Positions 16,746 to 24,237 of a stretch of DNA of 64,000 nucleotides are shown here, piece after piece. The DNA is from Bacteroidales bacterium. GTDB lineage: Bacteria; Bacteroidota; Bacteroidia; Bacteroidales; UBA3663. Made by a program: the position numbers and the translations under genes. The notes beneath the pieces were generated by a model, which saw nothing but the letters and a program-made list of their open reading frames with translations, was not told where the DNA came from and ran no database searches. Every line of letters begins with the position of its first letter. The first letter of the stretch is position 1. Location of the stretch: the NCBI GenBank assembly GCA_017548545.1, contig JAFYZW010000006.1:1-64000 (forward strand), written 5' to 3'.

Positions 16746-18224
16746 ATGAAGCACTACGTTTGCGCCGTCGATTTCGGAGCCACCAGCGGACGAATGATCA
16801 TCGCCCGTCTCAACGATGCAGGCATTCTCGAGACTGAAGAAGTCCGTCGTTTCCCCAACGCCATCCAGGAGAAAGACCACGATGGCAAATTCTATTGGAA
16901 CATGACCGCCCTCATAGGCGAGGTGGTGGCAGGCCTCAAGGACCTTGCCGCTCGTCCCGACATCCACATCGATTCCATCGGTGTCGATACGTGGGGCGTC
17001 GATATCGTCTTTGTCGATAAGGACGGCAAGATGATCGAAGAGCCGCGCGCCTATCGCGATCCATATTCCATCTCGGCCATGGACGAATATATCCAGAAGG
17101 TCGGACGCGAGAAGATCTACGAAAAGACGGGTATCCAGTTCATCAACTTCAACACCCTCTTCCAGCTTTATGCCTGCCATAGGGAAGGGTTCCGTCCCTT
17201 CGAGGAGGCCGCTCAGTACGTCTTCATCCCCGACTACGTAAGCCTCTACCTCACCGACAAGGCAGTGTGCGAATACACCATCCTCTCCACCTCCGAGTTC
17301 CTCGACCCGCGCACCAAGCAGATTGACCGTGAGCTCATCGAGGCAGCAGGTGCCGACATCAGCAAGTTCCCGCCCGTTGTCTTCCCCGGTCACGTCATCG
17401 GCAACCTCAAGCCCGAAGTGGCCGACTTCGGCTACGACATCCCCGTCGTTGCCATCGCAGGTCACGACACGGGTTCGGCTGTCGCCGCAGTTCCCGCCCG
17501 TGACGAGAAGTTCGCCTACCTCTCCTCCGGCACATGGTCGCTTATGGGCATCGAATCGAAGGATCCCATCATCAGCCCGCGTTCCTTCGAACTCAACTTC
17601 ACCAACGAAGGTGGCATCGAAGGCACCACACGTTTCCTCAAGAACATCACCGGCATGTGGATTCTTGAACAGTGCCGCAAAGAATGGAAGCGCATGGGCA
17701 AGGATTACGACTTCAAGACCCTCGGCAAGATGGAGCAGAGCGGCGAAGCCTTCCGTTCGTTCATCAACCCCGACGATCCGATGTTCGCCAACCCGCCCTC
17801 GATGCTCGAAGCCATCCGCGAATATTGCCGCAAGACCAATCAACCCGTCCCCGAGACCGACGCACAGATCGCACGTCTCATCATGGAGTCGCTTGCCCTG
17901 CGCTATCGCACCGTCTTCAACTGGCTCAAGGAGCTCGCCTCCTTCCCCCTCGATGTGCTCCACATCATCGGCGGTGGTTGCCAGAACGAACTCCTCGCCC
18001 AATGGACAGCCAACTCCATCGGATGCCCCGCCCTCTGCGGTCCCGTCGAGGCCACAGCCATCGGCAACATCATGATGCAGCTCAAGGCCATCGGCAAGGT
18101 CAAGGACATCACCGAGATGCGCGCCCTCATCGCCAAGGCCATCGAACTCAAGCGCTACGAGCCCCAGGACACCCTCGCCTGGCAGGAAGCCCACACCCGC
18201 TACACCCAACTTTGCGAGCAATAA
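16746..18224 (+). CDS. rhaB: Rhamnulokinase
   Basis: 492 residues of the FGGY carbohydrate-kinase family, cytoplasmic. The N-terminus MKHYVCAVDFGATSGRMIIA carries the phosphate-1 loop; DTWGVDIVFVD is the sugar-side motif; GHDTGSAVAAVP and SSGTWSLMGIE are phosphate-2 region motifs typical of RhaB; IIGGGCQNELLAQ is the adenosine motif. It phosphorylates L-rhamnulose at O1. The ATG at 16746 is used; the open frame extends upstream through the promoter. The following rhaD supports rhamnulose rather than fuculose as substrate. The stop TAA is in the same frame as the next gene. Confidence 0.92.
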   Translation: MKHYVCAVDFGATSGRMIIARLNDAGILETEEVRRFPNAIQEKDHDGKFYWNMTALIGEVVAGLKDLAARPDIHIDSIGVDTWGVDIVFVDKDGKMIEEPRAYRDPYSISAMDEYIQKVGREKIYEKTGIQFINFNTLFQLYACHREGFRPFEEAAQYVFIPDYVSLYLTDKAVCEYTILSTSEFLDPRTKQIDRELIEAAGADISKFPPVVFPGHVIGNLKPEVADFGYDIPVVAIAGHDTGSAVAAVPARDEKFAYLSSGTWSLMGIESKDPIISPRSFELNFTNEGGIEGTTRFLKNITGMWILEQCRKEWKRMGKDYDFKTLGKMEQSGEAFRSFINPDDPMFANPPSMLEAIREYCRKTNQPVPETDAQIARLIMESLALRYRTVFNWLKELASFPLDVLHIIGGGCQNELLAQWTANSIGCPALCGPVEATAIGNIMMQLKAIGKVKDITEMRALIAKAIELKRYEPQDTLAWQEAHTRYTQLCEQ

Positions 18225-18231
18225 TCCTCCG

Positions 18232-18312
18232 ATCCCTCCGACTACTCCGACTACTCCGATCACTCCGAGTATTCCGACTATTCCGATCACTCCGAGTATT
18301 CCGACTATTCCG
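18232..18312 (+). repeat. 9-bp tandem repeat between rhaB and the permease gene
   Basis: Nine units of 9 bp, each ending in TCCG (ACTACTCCG, ATCACTCCG, AGTATTCCG, ACTATTCCG). The last six form two identical copies of a 27-bp super-unit. Because units are multiples of three, the whole array is open in the frame shared by rhaB and the permease gene, and would read as repeats of Asp-Tyr-Ser, Asp-His-Ser and Glu-Tyr-Ser. No start codon lies in it. Confidence 0.95.
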
Positions 18313-18335
18313 AAAAACCAAAAAATAATCAAACA

Positions 18336-19673
18336 ATGGCAAACAACAAAGGAAGCTTAAGGAGCACGATTGCCGTGTCTCTAACCAATTATCTTGATGC
18401 AGGTGCAATCGTGGCTGGTGCCAGCGGTCTGACACTATGGCAGAACTATCTCGGCCTCTCTGAGGTACATCTCGGCTGGCTCAACTTCATCAGCGCCAAC
18501 TGTCTTGGTGCCGCTCTCGGCGCCATTATCGGTGGATTCCTCGCCGACAAGTATGGGCGCAAATTCATCTTCACCTACAACCTGCTGGTCTATATGCTGG
18601 GTGTACTGACTATCATGTTCAGTGTCAACTTCCCCATGCTGCTGTGCGGATTCCTCATCACGGGCATCTCCGTCGGTGTGGGTGTTCCCGCATCATGGAC
18701 CTATATCTCCGAAAGCTCGGAGGTAAACAACCGCGGACGCAACATCTGTATTTCTCAGATGTCGTGGGGATTCGGCCCTATGTGTATCCTGTTGCTCGGC
18801 ATGCTCTTCGCCCCTGGTGGATACCTTTTCAGCTGGGTTGAATCTTTAGCACATACTGTAGGTGGCGCTGGCCTCGCCGAGAATGCCGTTAATGTCTTCT
18901 CTTCGCGCATCGTCTTCTTCTCGCTCTTCGTCGTAGCCTTCATTGCATGGAACCTACAGCGTCGTCTCCAGGAGAGTGCCGAGTTCGAGGCCACCAAGGC
19001 ATCTGGACAGAAGACCAGCCTTCTCGACAACATCAAGATTCTCTTTCAGAACAACATCGCCGTCAAGACCGTATGCTTCCTGGCCTCCATCTACCTCACC
19101 TGGAACCTCGTGGCTTCGGTGATGGGCTTCTTCCAGCCACACATCTACGAGACCGCAGGTGGTGTCACCAACGAGCAGGCAAACTGGATGAACTGCATCC
19201 AATGGGCCATCATCGTAGGCGTGACGTTCATCGTCTCGAAGTTTATCGACAAGGTAGCCCACAAGGCCATCTATGTTTTCGGTCTCCTCGTAGCTATCTG
19301 CGCATGGGTGGTCATTGTCACCATCGGCGTCAACGGCCCTGCCGGACTGTGGCTCTTTGCAGTACTCTGGGGTATCCAGGGTGGCAGCTCCCCTCAGATC
19401 TTCTACGCACTTTGGGGCTCCGAGCTCTTCCCCGCCAAGTTCCGTGCCGGTGCCCAGGGCCTGATGTTCTTCATAGTCCGTGGACTCTCAGCCGTATGGG
19501 GTCTCATCTTTACCATCATCTATGGTGAGAACGGCGAAGGCTTCACTGTTGCTGCCTTCTGCATGATTGCCTTGCTCACCATCTCCCTCATAGTCGGCTT
19601 CATCGGTTGCCCCAACACCCGGTGCAAGCCCCTCGACCAAATCACCCGCGAGCGCTACGGCAACACCGTCTGA
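18336..19673 (+). CDS. MFS sugar permease, probable L-rhamnose transporter
   Basis: 445 residues, about 12 membrane segments. The loop 2-3 signature GGFLADKYGRKF and the C-terminal PNTRCKPLDQI (a variant of the PETKGxxLEE motif) place it in the sugar-porter/MFS group. RhaT, the common rhamnose permease, belongs to another superfamily, so this is a different solution. Its job is inferred from the operon: rhaB upstream, rhaD 70 bp downstream. Start ATG at 18336; the open frame runs back through the 9-bp repeat to the rhaB stop, without any start codon. Confidence 0.85.
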   Translation: MANNKGSLRSTIAVSLTNYLDAGAIVAGASGLTLWQNYLGLSEVHLGWLNFISANCLGAALGAIIGGFLADKYGRKFIFTYNLLVYMLGVLTIMFSVNFPMLLCGFLITGISVGVGVPASWTYISESSEVNNRGRNICISQMSWGFGPMCILLLGMLFAPGGYLFSWVESLAHTVGGAGLAENAVNVFSSRIVFFSLFVVAFIAWNLQRRLQESAEFEATKASGQKTSLLDNIKILFQNNIAVKTVCFLASIYLTWNLVASVMGFFQPHIYETAGGVTNEQANWMNCIQWAIIVGVTFIVSKFIDKVAHKAIYVFGLLVAICAWVVIVTIGVNGPAGLWLFAVLWGIQGGSSPQIFYALWGSELFPAKFRAGAQGLMFFIVRGLSAVWGLIFTIIYGENGEGFTVAAFCMIALLTISLIVGFIGCPNTRCKPLDQITRERYGNTV

Positions 19674-19743
19674 TCCTCCCCATTTGTCAAAGCGGCAGCC
19701 GTTCTTGGATGCCCCAATAAGCAAAACCAAACACCCCAAAAAT

Positions 19744-20565
19744 ATGAAAACCATCTTAGAAAACCGCCCCGCCCTCAAGGCAGTCATCTACCAGATTGCC
19801 GAGGTCACTGGTTACCTTTGGCAGAAAGGTTGGGCTGAGCGCAATGGCGGTAATATCACCGTCAACGTCACCGAGTTTATGGATGACGAATGCAAAGCTA
19901 TGCCCGCAATCTCGGTCGTAAAGCCCATCGGCATGACCCTTCCTTATCTTAAAGGCAAGTATTTCTATTGCAAAGGCACCGGTAAACGCATGCGCGATTT
20001 GGCCAAGGAACCTATGCAGAACGGCTCCATCATCCGCATCCTCGACGATTGTGCATCATACGAGGTCATTGCCGATGTCAACGTGGTGCCAACCAGTGAA
20101 TTGCCCACTCATCTGGCACTCCAGAACTACCTGATCGAGACAGGCTCATGCTACAAGGCCACCCTTCATACCCATCCTATCGAACTCGTAGCTATGAGCC
20201 ATATCCAGCGCTTCCTGAAGGGTGATGAGATGACGAAGGTACTCTGGTCGATGATTCCCGAGACCCTCGCTTTCGCTCCTCTCGGCATCGGCATCGTGCC
20301 TTACGCACTTCCCTCGTCTGTCGCTCTCGCCGAGGCTACCCTCGAGCAGATCAAGACCCACGATGTAGTCATGTGGGAGAAGCACGGAACCGTAGCCGTA
20401 GGCCAGGACATCATGGATGCCTTCGACCAGACCGACGTCCTCTGCAAGGCCGCCAACATCTACATGTGCGCCCGCAGCATGGGCTCCGAGCCCGACGGCA
20501 TGACCGCCGCCCAAATCCAGGAAGTCCAGGACGTATTCAAGCTCCCCAAATCCCGCCCCTGCTAA
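19744..20565 (+). CDS. rhaD: L-rhamnulose-1-phosphate aldolase
   Basis: 273 residues, class II (zinc) aldolase. It matches RhaD through GWAERNGGNIT, VPTSELPTHLALQNYL and the metal-binding HTHP motif in TLHTHPIELVAMSH, with a later conserved EKHGTVAVG. It cleaves L-rhamnulose 1-phosphate to dihydroxyacetone phosphate and L-lactaldehyde. Its length equals RhaD (about 274) and not the shorter FucA (about 215). Start at the ATG at 19744; a TTG 60 bp upstream in frame is unlikely. No lactaldehyde reductase gene follows. Confidence 0.92.
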   Translation: MKTILENRPALKAVIYQIAEVTGYLWQKGWAERNGGNITVNVTEFMDDECKAMPAISVVKPIGMTLPYLKGKYFYCKGTGKRMRDLAKEPMQNGSIIRILDDCASYEVIADVNVVPTSELPTHLALQNYLIETGSCYKATLHTHPIELVAMSHIQRFLKGDEMTKVLWSMIPETLAFAPLGIGIVPYALPSSVALAEATLEQIKTHDVVMWEKHGTVAVGQDIMDAFDQTDVLCKAANIYMCARSMGSEPDGMTAAQIQEVQDVFKLPKSRPC

Positions 20566-20580
20566 AAACAGGTCCCCTCA

Positions 20581-20698
20581 TTCCCCCCGCTTAGGGGGAA
20601 GAATAAAGCCCCGACAAGCGGGTCCTCCCCCTAAGTACCGACAAGCTAAATATTGTACTCTGTTGCGACCCTTTTTAAAAGTCCCCTAAGTAGGGGGA
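20581..20698. repeat. Inverted-repeat element between rhaD and the isomerase gene
   Basis: The 171-bp gap holds two C/G-rich hairpins: TTCCCCC/GGGGGAA at 20581-20600 and TCCCC/GGGGA at 20682-20698. The word CCGACAAG occurs twice between them (near 20611 and 20638), and CCCCCTAAGTA/CCCCTAAGTA is also repeated. The composition differs from the coding regions on both sides. It may be an intergenic repeat element or attenuate the operon; both are guesses. Confidence 0.55.
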
Positions 20699-20736
20699 TT
20701 TAGAGGGTCTCCTCTTAACCCTTCAAACCCACCCAC

Positions 20737-22164
20737 ATGAAACCCCTAGTAGAAACCAAAGCTCGCGTCGGCGTATTCTCTATCGCTCTCGGCGCATACC
20801 TCCCTCAGTTCCCGCAACTCGTCCCCGAGTTCGAAGCTCAGTATGAAGCTTTCAAAAAGACCCTCCCCACCACTGTCGACGTCATCGATGGTGGCATGGT
20901 GACCACAAAGGAGCAGTCGATGGCCGCAGGCGACAAGTTCCGCGCTGCCGACGTCGATCTCGTTATCCTACAGATGCTCACCTACTGCACCTCCTACAAC
21001 ATGTTACCCGCCGTGCGCGACCTCAACGTGCCCGTCATCATCGTCAACCTCCAGAAGAAACTGGCGCCCGACTACGACAAGACTGATATCCCCACTTGGC
21101 TGGGCGAGCTTTACGCCTGCGGTGCCACTGGCGAAATGGTAGCCGACCTCAACCGTGCCGGCAAGCGTTGTGCTGTCATCACTGGCGTTGTCGAAGGTGG
21201 TGATCCCGGTGCACAAGCCGAGATCGAGGACTGGTGCCGTGCTGCCCAGGTACGCCGCCGTTTCCGCGACACCAACATCGCACAGATCGGTCGTCCCTAT
21301 CCAGGTATGATGGACCTCTACATCGACGAGACCAACCTCTATCATCGTATGTTTGTCTATACCAAGCAGTTCGACTGGGAGCAGATGTGGGCAATCGCCG
21401 ACAACATCACCGACGAAGACGCTATCCGCGCCAAGGCTCAGGACATCCTCGACACATTCGAGATTGAAGGCGGAGGCACCATCGAAAAGGTTTGGGACAT
21501 GGCCAAGTATGTCGTTGCCTTCGAGCAGTGGGTTAAGGACGAGAAACTCGGCATGATTGCCTCCCATTATGCAGGTTTTGCGCAAGGTGTAGCCGGCAAG
21601 CTCGATTCCATGCTCATCCCTGCCTTCTCCATGCTCATCAAGCAGCACACCGCATGCGCTGTCGAAGGCGATATGAAGGTAGCCATGGCCATGAGTATCC
21701 TTAAGACAATCAGCGGCACCGGCACCCTCGCCGAGATGTACAGCATCGACTTCCCGAAGGACATCTGCATCATTGGTCACAGCGGTTCGGGCGACTTCGA
21801 TATCTCGCAGGCCCACAAGCCCACAATGAAGATCGTTCCCGTGTTCCATGGCAAGACCGGCGGCGGCTACCTCACCCAGTTCTATCCTCCTGTAGGTCCC
21901 GTCACCTACCTCGCCATCACCCAGGACAAGAACGGCATCTTCAAGTTCGTCGTGGCCGAAGGCGTCAACGAGGAAGGTCCCATCTTTATGTTCGGCGACA
22001 CCAACATGCGCACCAAGTTCTCGATCTCCTGCCGCGAGTTCTGCAATCGCTGGAGCGAGGCTGGCCCAACCCACCACATGGCTGCAGCCGTTGGTCGTCA
22101 CATCAACACTATCGTCAAAGTCGCCAAGATCCTCAATGTCCCCATCGAGATCGTCACACGCTAA
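20737..22164 (+). CDS. FucI/AraA-superfamily sugar isomerase, probable L-rhamnose isomerase replacement
   Basis: 475 residues. The fold signature follows L-fucose/L-arabinose isomerases: an N-terminal Rossmann-type domain (VGVFSIALGAYLPQFP ... DVDLVILQMLTYC), then a metal-site domain with AVEGDMKVAMAMSILK (Glu ligand), IIGHSGSGDFD and the C-terminal PTHHMAAAVGRH. Classical RhaA (about 418 aa) is a different protein. Because rhaB, a permease and rhaD precede it and no rhaA is present, the likely reaction is L-rhamnose to L-rhamnulose. That is inference; it could instead isomerise another deoxy- or pentose sugar. Confidence 0.75.
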   Translation: MKPLVETKARVGVFSIALGAYLPQFPQLVPEFEAQYEAFKKTLPTTVDVIDGGMVTTKEQSMAAGDKFRAADVDLVILQMLTYCTSYNMLPAVRDLNVPVIIVNLQKKLAPDYDKTDIPTWLGELYACGATGEMVADLNRAGKRCAVITGVVEGGDPGAQAEIEDWCRAAQVRRRFRDTNIAQIGRPYPGMMDLYIDETNLYHRMFVYTKQFDWEQMWAIADNITDEDAIRAKAQDILDTFEIEGGGTIEKVWDMAKYVVAFEQWVKDEKLGMIASHYAGFAQGVAGKLDSMLIPAFSMLIKQHTACAVEGDMKVAMAMSILKTISGTGTLAEMYSIDFPKDICIIGHSGSGDFDISQAHKPTMKIVPVFHGKTGGGYLTQFYPPVGPVTYLAITQDKNGIFKFVVAEGVNEEGPIFMFGDTNMRTKFSISCREFCNRWSEAGPTHHMAAAVGRHINTIVKVAKILNVPIEIVTR

Positions 22165-22183
22165 TCCCATTCCATCCCAAAAC

Positions 22184-22218
22184 AAAACCTCCTTCGGCAT
22201 TCCGCCAAGGGAGGTTTT
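22184..22218 (+). terminator. Terminator of the rhamnose operon
   Basis: Stem AAAACCTCC (22184-22192) pairs with GGAGGTTTT (22210-22218), extended by a partly paired TTCGGC/GCCAAG, and ends in TTTTCT. Located 20 bp after the isomerase stop. Confidence 0.85.
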
Positions 22219-22250
22219 CTCATCAGTTGTTGAATTATAAAACAGAATTT

Positions 22251-22739
22251 ATGGAACAAAATAATAATATATTCAAAACAGAGAAAGAACAAGATAGGTA
22301 TTCTTTCTTTTGGACAGTTATGGACTTATGTGACTGGGAACACGAAGGTGAAGACGAAAAGGTATTGGAACCTGTCATCCTTTATCTGTCAAAGCAAAGT
22401 GATGAGCTTATCTTCCTGTTTGATGACCTGATGACAGAACTGTTATATATCTTAGATACACGGGCTAATTACGAAAGATGCAAAGAAGTTTCAGGATATG
22501 ATAGCGACGACTTGTTTTTATATTCAAGATGCGTGGCATTAATCAACGGACGAGACACTTATCAAAGCATCATTGAAAATGGTTTCCCTGATGATTGGTG
22601 GAATTTGGAGTTTGAATCTCTTCTTTATGTTCCTCAAGAAGCGTGGGAAAGAAAACACGGTTCGGATTCAGATGACTATCCACATGTTACTCCTTTAAGT
22701 TATGAAATAGGAAGTAACGAAGAAGGATGGAAGAATTAA
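22251..22739 (+). CDS. DUF4240 domain protein
   Basis: 162 residues, acidic, rich in Trp/Tyr/Asp, cytoplasmic. The order FWTVMD ... LYLSKQSDELIFLFDDLMTELLYILDTRAN ... DDLFLYSRCVALINGRDTYQ fits DUF4240, a family of unknown biochemical role. It is found in stress and toxin-immunity neighbourhoods. Start at the ATG at 22251; the frame opens at a TTG 24 bp earlier. The gene is clearly more AT-rich and uses different codons than the C-rich rhamnose genes before it, which suggests separate origin. It is followed by a non-coding tandem array and a SUFU-domain gene. Confidence 0.7.
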   Translation: MEQNNNIFKTEKEQDRYSFFWTVMDLCDWEHEGEDEKVLEPVILYLSKQSDELIFLFDDLMTELLYILDTRANYERCKEVSGYDSDDLFLYSRCVALINGRDTYQSIIENGFPDDWWNLEFESLLYVPQEAWERKHGSDSDDYPHVTPLSYEIGSNEEGWKN

Positions 22740-22885
22740 TCTCAAAAAAAAACTCAAATTCTCAAATTCGTGATAAATAATCCCGAGCATAGTGACAGAG
22801 AAAACTAGACCTCTCCCGACTTGTCGCGCATTCGCGAGCCGATGGAAGCGAAGATAGTCGCGTCGAAGGGTGAAAAATCACAGAA

Positions 22886-23297
22886 AGCACTCTGTCGCGC
22901 ATCACAATGCTCTATCCAACTGAGCAAGCACTCTGTCGCGCGTCACGATGCTCTATCAAATTGAGCAAGCACTCTGACGCGCGTCACGATGCTTTATCCA
23001 ACCGAGCAAGCATTCTGTCGCGCATCATGATACTCTATACAATCGAAGCAAGCACTCTGTCGCGCATCATGATGCTCTATCCAATCGAGCAAGCACTCTG
23101 TCGCGCTTCACGATGCTCTATCCAATCGAGCAAGCATTCTGTCGCGCGTCATGATGCTCTATCCAACCGAGCAAGCACTCTGTCGCGCGTCACGATGCTC
23201 TATTCAATCGAAGAAAGCACTCTGTCGCGCGTCACGATGCTATCGCAAAAAGAGGAAGCATTATGTTGCGCGTCAGAGTGCTTCCTCGATTTGAGAT
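22886..23297. repeat. 41-bp tandem repeat array (10 copies)
   Basis: Ten head-to-tail copies starting at 22886, 22927, 22968, 23009, 23051, 23092, 23133, 23174, 23216 and 23257; period 41 bp, twice 42. The core is AGCACTCTGTCGCGCGTCAC followed by GATGCTCTATCCAATCGAGCA. There are no unique spacers, so it is not CRISPR. Inside each unit TGTCGCGCGTCA is a near-palindrome and GAGCA/TGCTC flank it. The last copy has drifted but forms a perfect 9-bp stem (GAGGAAGCA/TGCTTCCTC). A 130-codon open frame runs through the array by chance of composition; I do not call it a gene. Confidence 0.95.
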
Positions 23298-23381
23298 AGG
23301 AAATTATAACTTTGGGGCTCATAGTTTTTGAGATAAACTCTATACTTCCCGTTAATTATCATTAAATACCATCGCCTAATC

Positions 23382-23412
23382 TTGCAGAATCTAAATTTTA
23401 TACATAATTTTG
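23382..23412 (+). promoter_or_regulatory. Promoter of the SUFU-domain gene
   Basis: TTG at 23382-23384, 20 bp, then -7 box TAATTTTG at 23405-23412, 63 bp before the ATG. The gene therefore looks independently transcribed from DNA downstream of the repeat array. Confidence 0.6.
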
Positions 23413-23475
23413 CGCCGTTCAATTTGTTTGTTGCGTTCTCGGCGAAGAATATTTCAATTACACAAGGAATAAGAA

Positions 23476-24225
23476 ATGAACTATAAAGGATTATTTGCCT
23501 GTATAATATTAATAACCGCGTTAGTCACTCTGACTGACGCTAAAACAACAAAAGCCATGCAGGAAGAAAGAAACGAGACTGTTCCGCAGTATTATTACCC
23601 GGAAAAGGAATGGAACAAGGTTTCCGATTACATTGAACAGCAGTATGGTGAGTATGAGAATGTGATGCATGAAATCGTATCTCCTGATATCCACTGTGAC
23701 ATCGTTATTGTTCCGCCCACAGAGGAACAACCCTTCTATAAGCTCGTTACAATGGGTGCGGGGGCATACAAGATGAATGTCCCGAGAGAACTGAAATCGG
23801 ATGTGTGTGATAGGGCGGAATATGTCATCTTCCTTCCCAAGGACTGGAATCTGAAATCGGACAAGGAAGAGGATTGGTGGCCATTTAGGGCGCTGAAAAC
23901 CGCAGCTCGGCTCACTGTTGGAACAGAGGAATGGCTTTACTATGGCCATACGATCGCACTGACAGAGGATGGAAGCTCCGTTGCGGAAAACACAAAATTC
24001 AACTCCTGCGTGCTTCTTCCATCTACAGGTAAGGAAGAACAGTGGGTAAAACCCCTAAAGTTGAGCGCCGGAAAGAAGGTGGCATTCCTCCAGATATTCC
24101 CCCTGTACCAAGAGGAACTGGAGTATAAAATGGAACATTCCCTCGACAAGATGTTGGACACTTTTGGTGACGAAATAGAAGACAACCTGGTTGTCAATAT
24201 CCAACGGAAGAATTTCTGCAAGTGA
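23476..24225 (+). CDS. Suppressor-of-fused (SUFU) domain protein
   Basis: 249 residues. The SUFU signature is clear: SPDIHCDIVIVPPTEEQPF, LVTMGAGAYKMNVP, RAEYVIFLPKDW, WPFRALKTAARL and YGHTIAL. Bacterial SUFU proteins are one of the recurrent immunity-protein families of polymorphic toxin systems. The first 22 residues (MNYKGLFACIILITALVTLTDA) look like a signal peptide, unusual for an immunity protein acting in the cytosol; a later Met at residue 28 could start a cytosolic form. No toxin gene is adjacent. Convergent with the large hypothetical gene on the minus strand, with only 12 bp between stops. Confidence 0.75.
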   Translation: MNYKGLFACIILITALVTLTDAKTTKAMQEERNETVPQYYYPEKEWNKVSDYIEQQYGEYENVMHEIVSPDIHCDIVIVPPTEEQPFYKLVTMGAGAYKMNVPRELKSDVCDRAEYVIFLPKDWNLKSDKEEDWWPFRALKTAARLTVGTEEWLYYGHTIALTEDGSSVAENTKFNSCVLLPSTGKEEQWVKPLKLSAGKKVAFLQIFPLYQEELEYKMEHSLDKMLDTFGDEIEDNLVVNIQRKNFCK

Positions 24226-24237
24226 TGCCAAGCTTCT

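Noticed and set aside
16677-18332. 551-codon antisense frame opposite rhaB
   Set aside because: It is an antisense shadow of a C-rich, strongly conserved kinase gene; composition leaves few stops on the other strand. Its N-terminal part runs through the repeat array.
18240-18335. N-terminal extension of the permease through the 9-bp repeat
   Set aside because: There is no ATG, GTG or TTG start in the linker, and the permease begins naturally at 18336 just before the first membrane segment. Kept only as a finding on readthrough.
21004-22200. 398-codon antisense frame opposite the isomerase gene
   Set aside because: Same effect: shadow of a clear coding gene; the peptide has no recognisable domain.
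22886-23297. CRISPR array
   Set aside because: The units are directly contiguous with no unique spacers, and no cas gene is present in the window.
22907-23299. 130-codon open frame through the 41-bp array
   Set aside because: A 41-bp period shifts the frame each unit, so the peptide is just three readings of a repeat without stop codons; there is no promoter and no codon bias. Treated as non-coding repeat.
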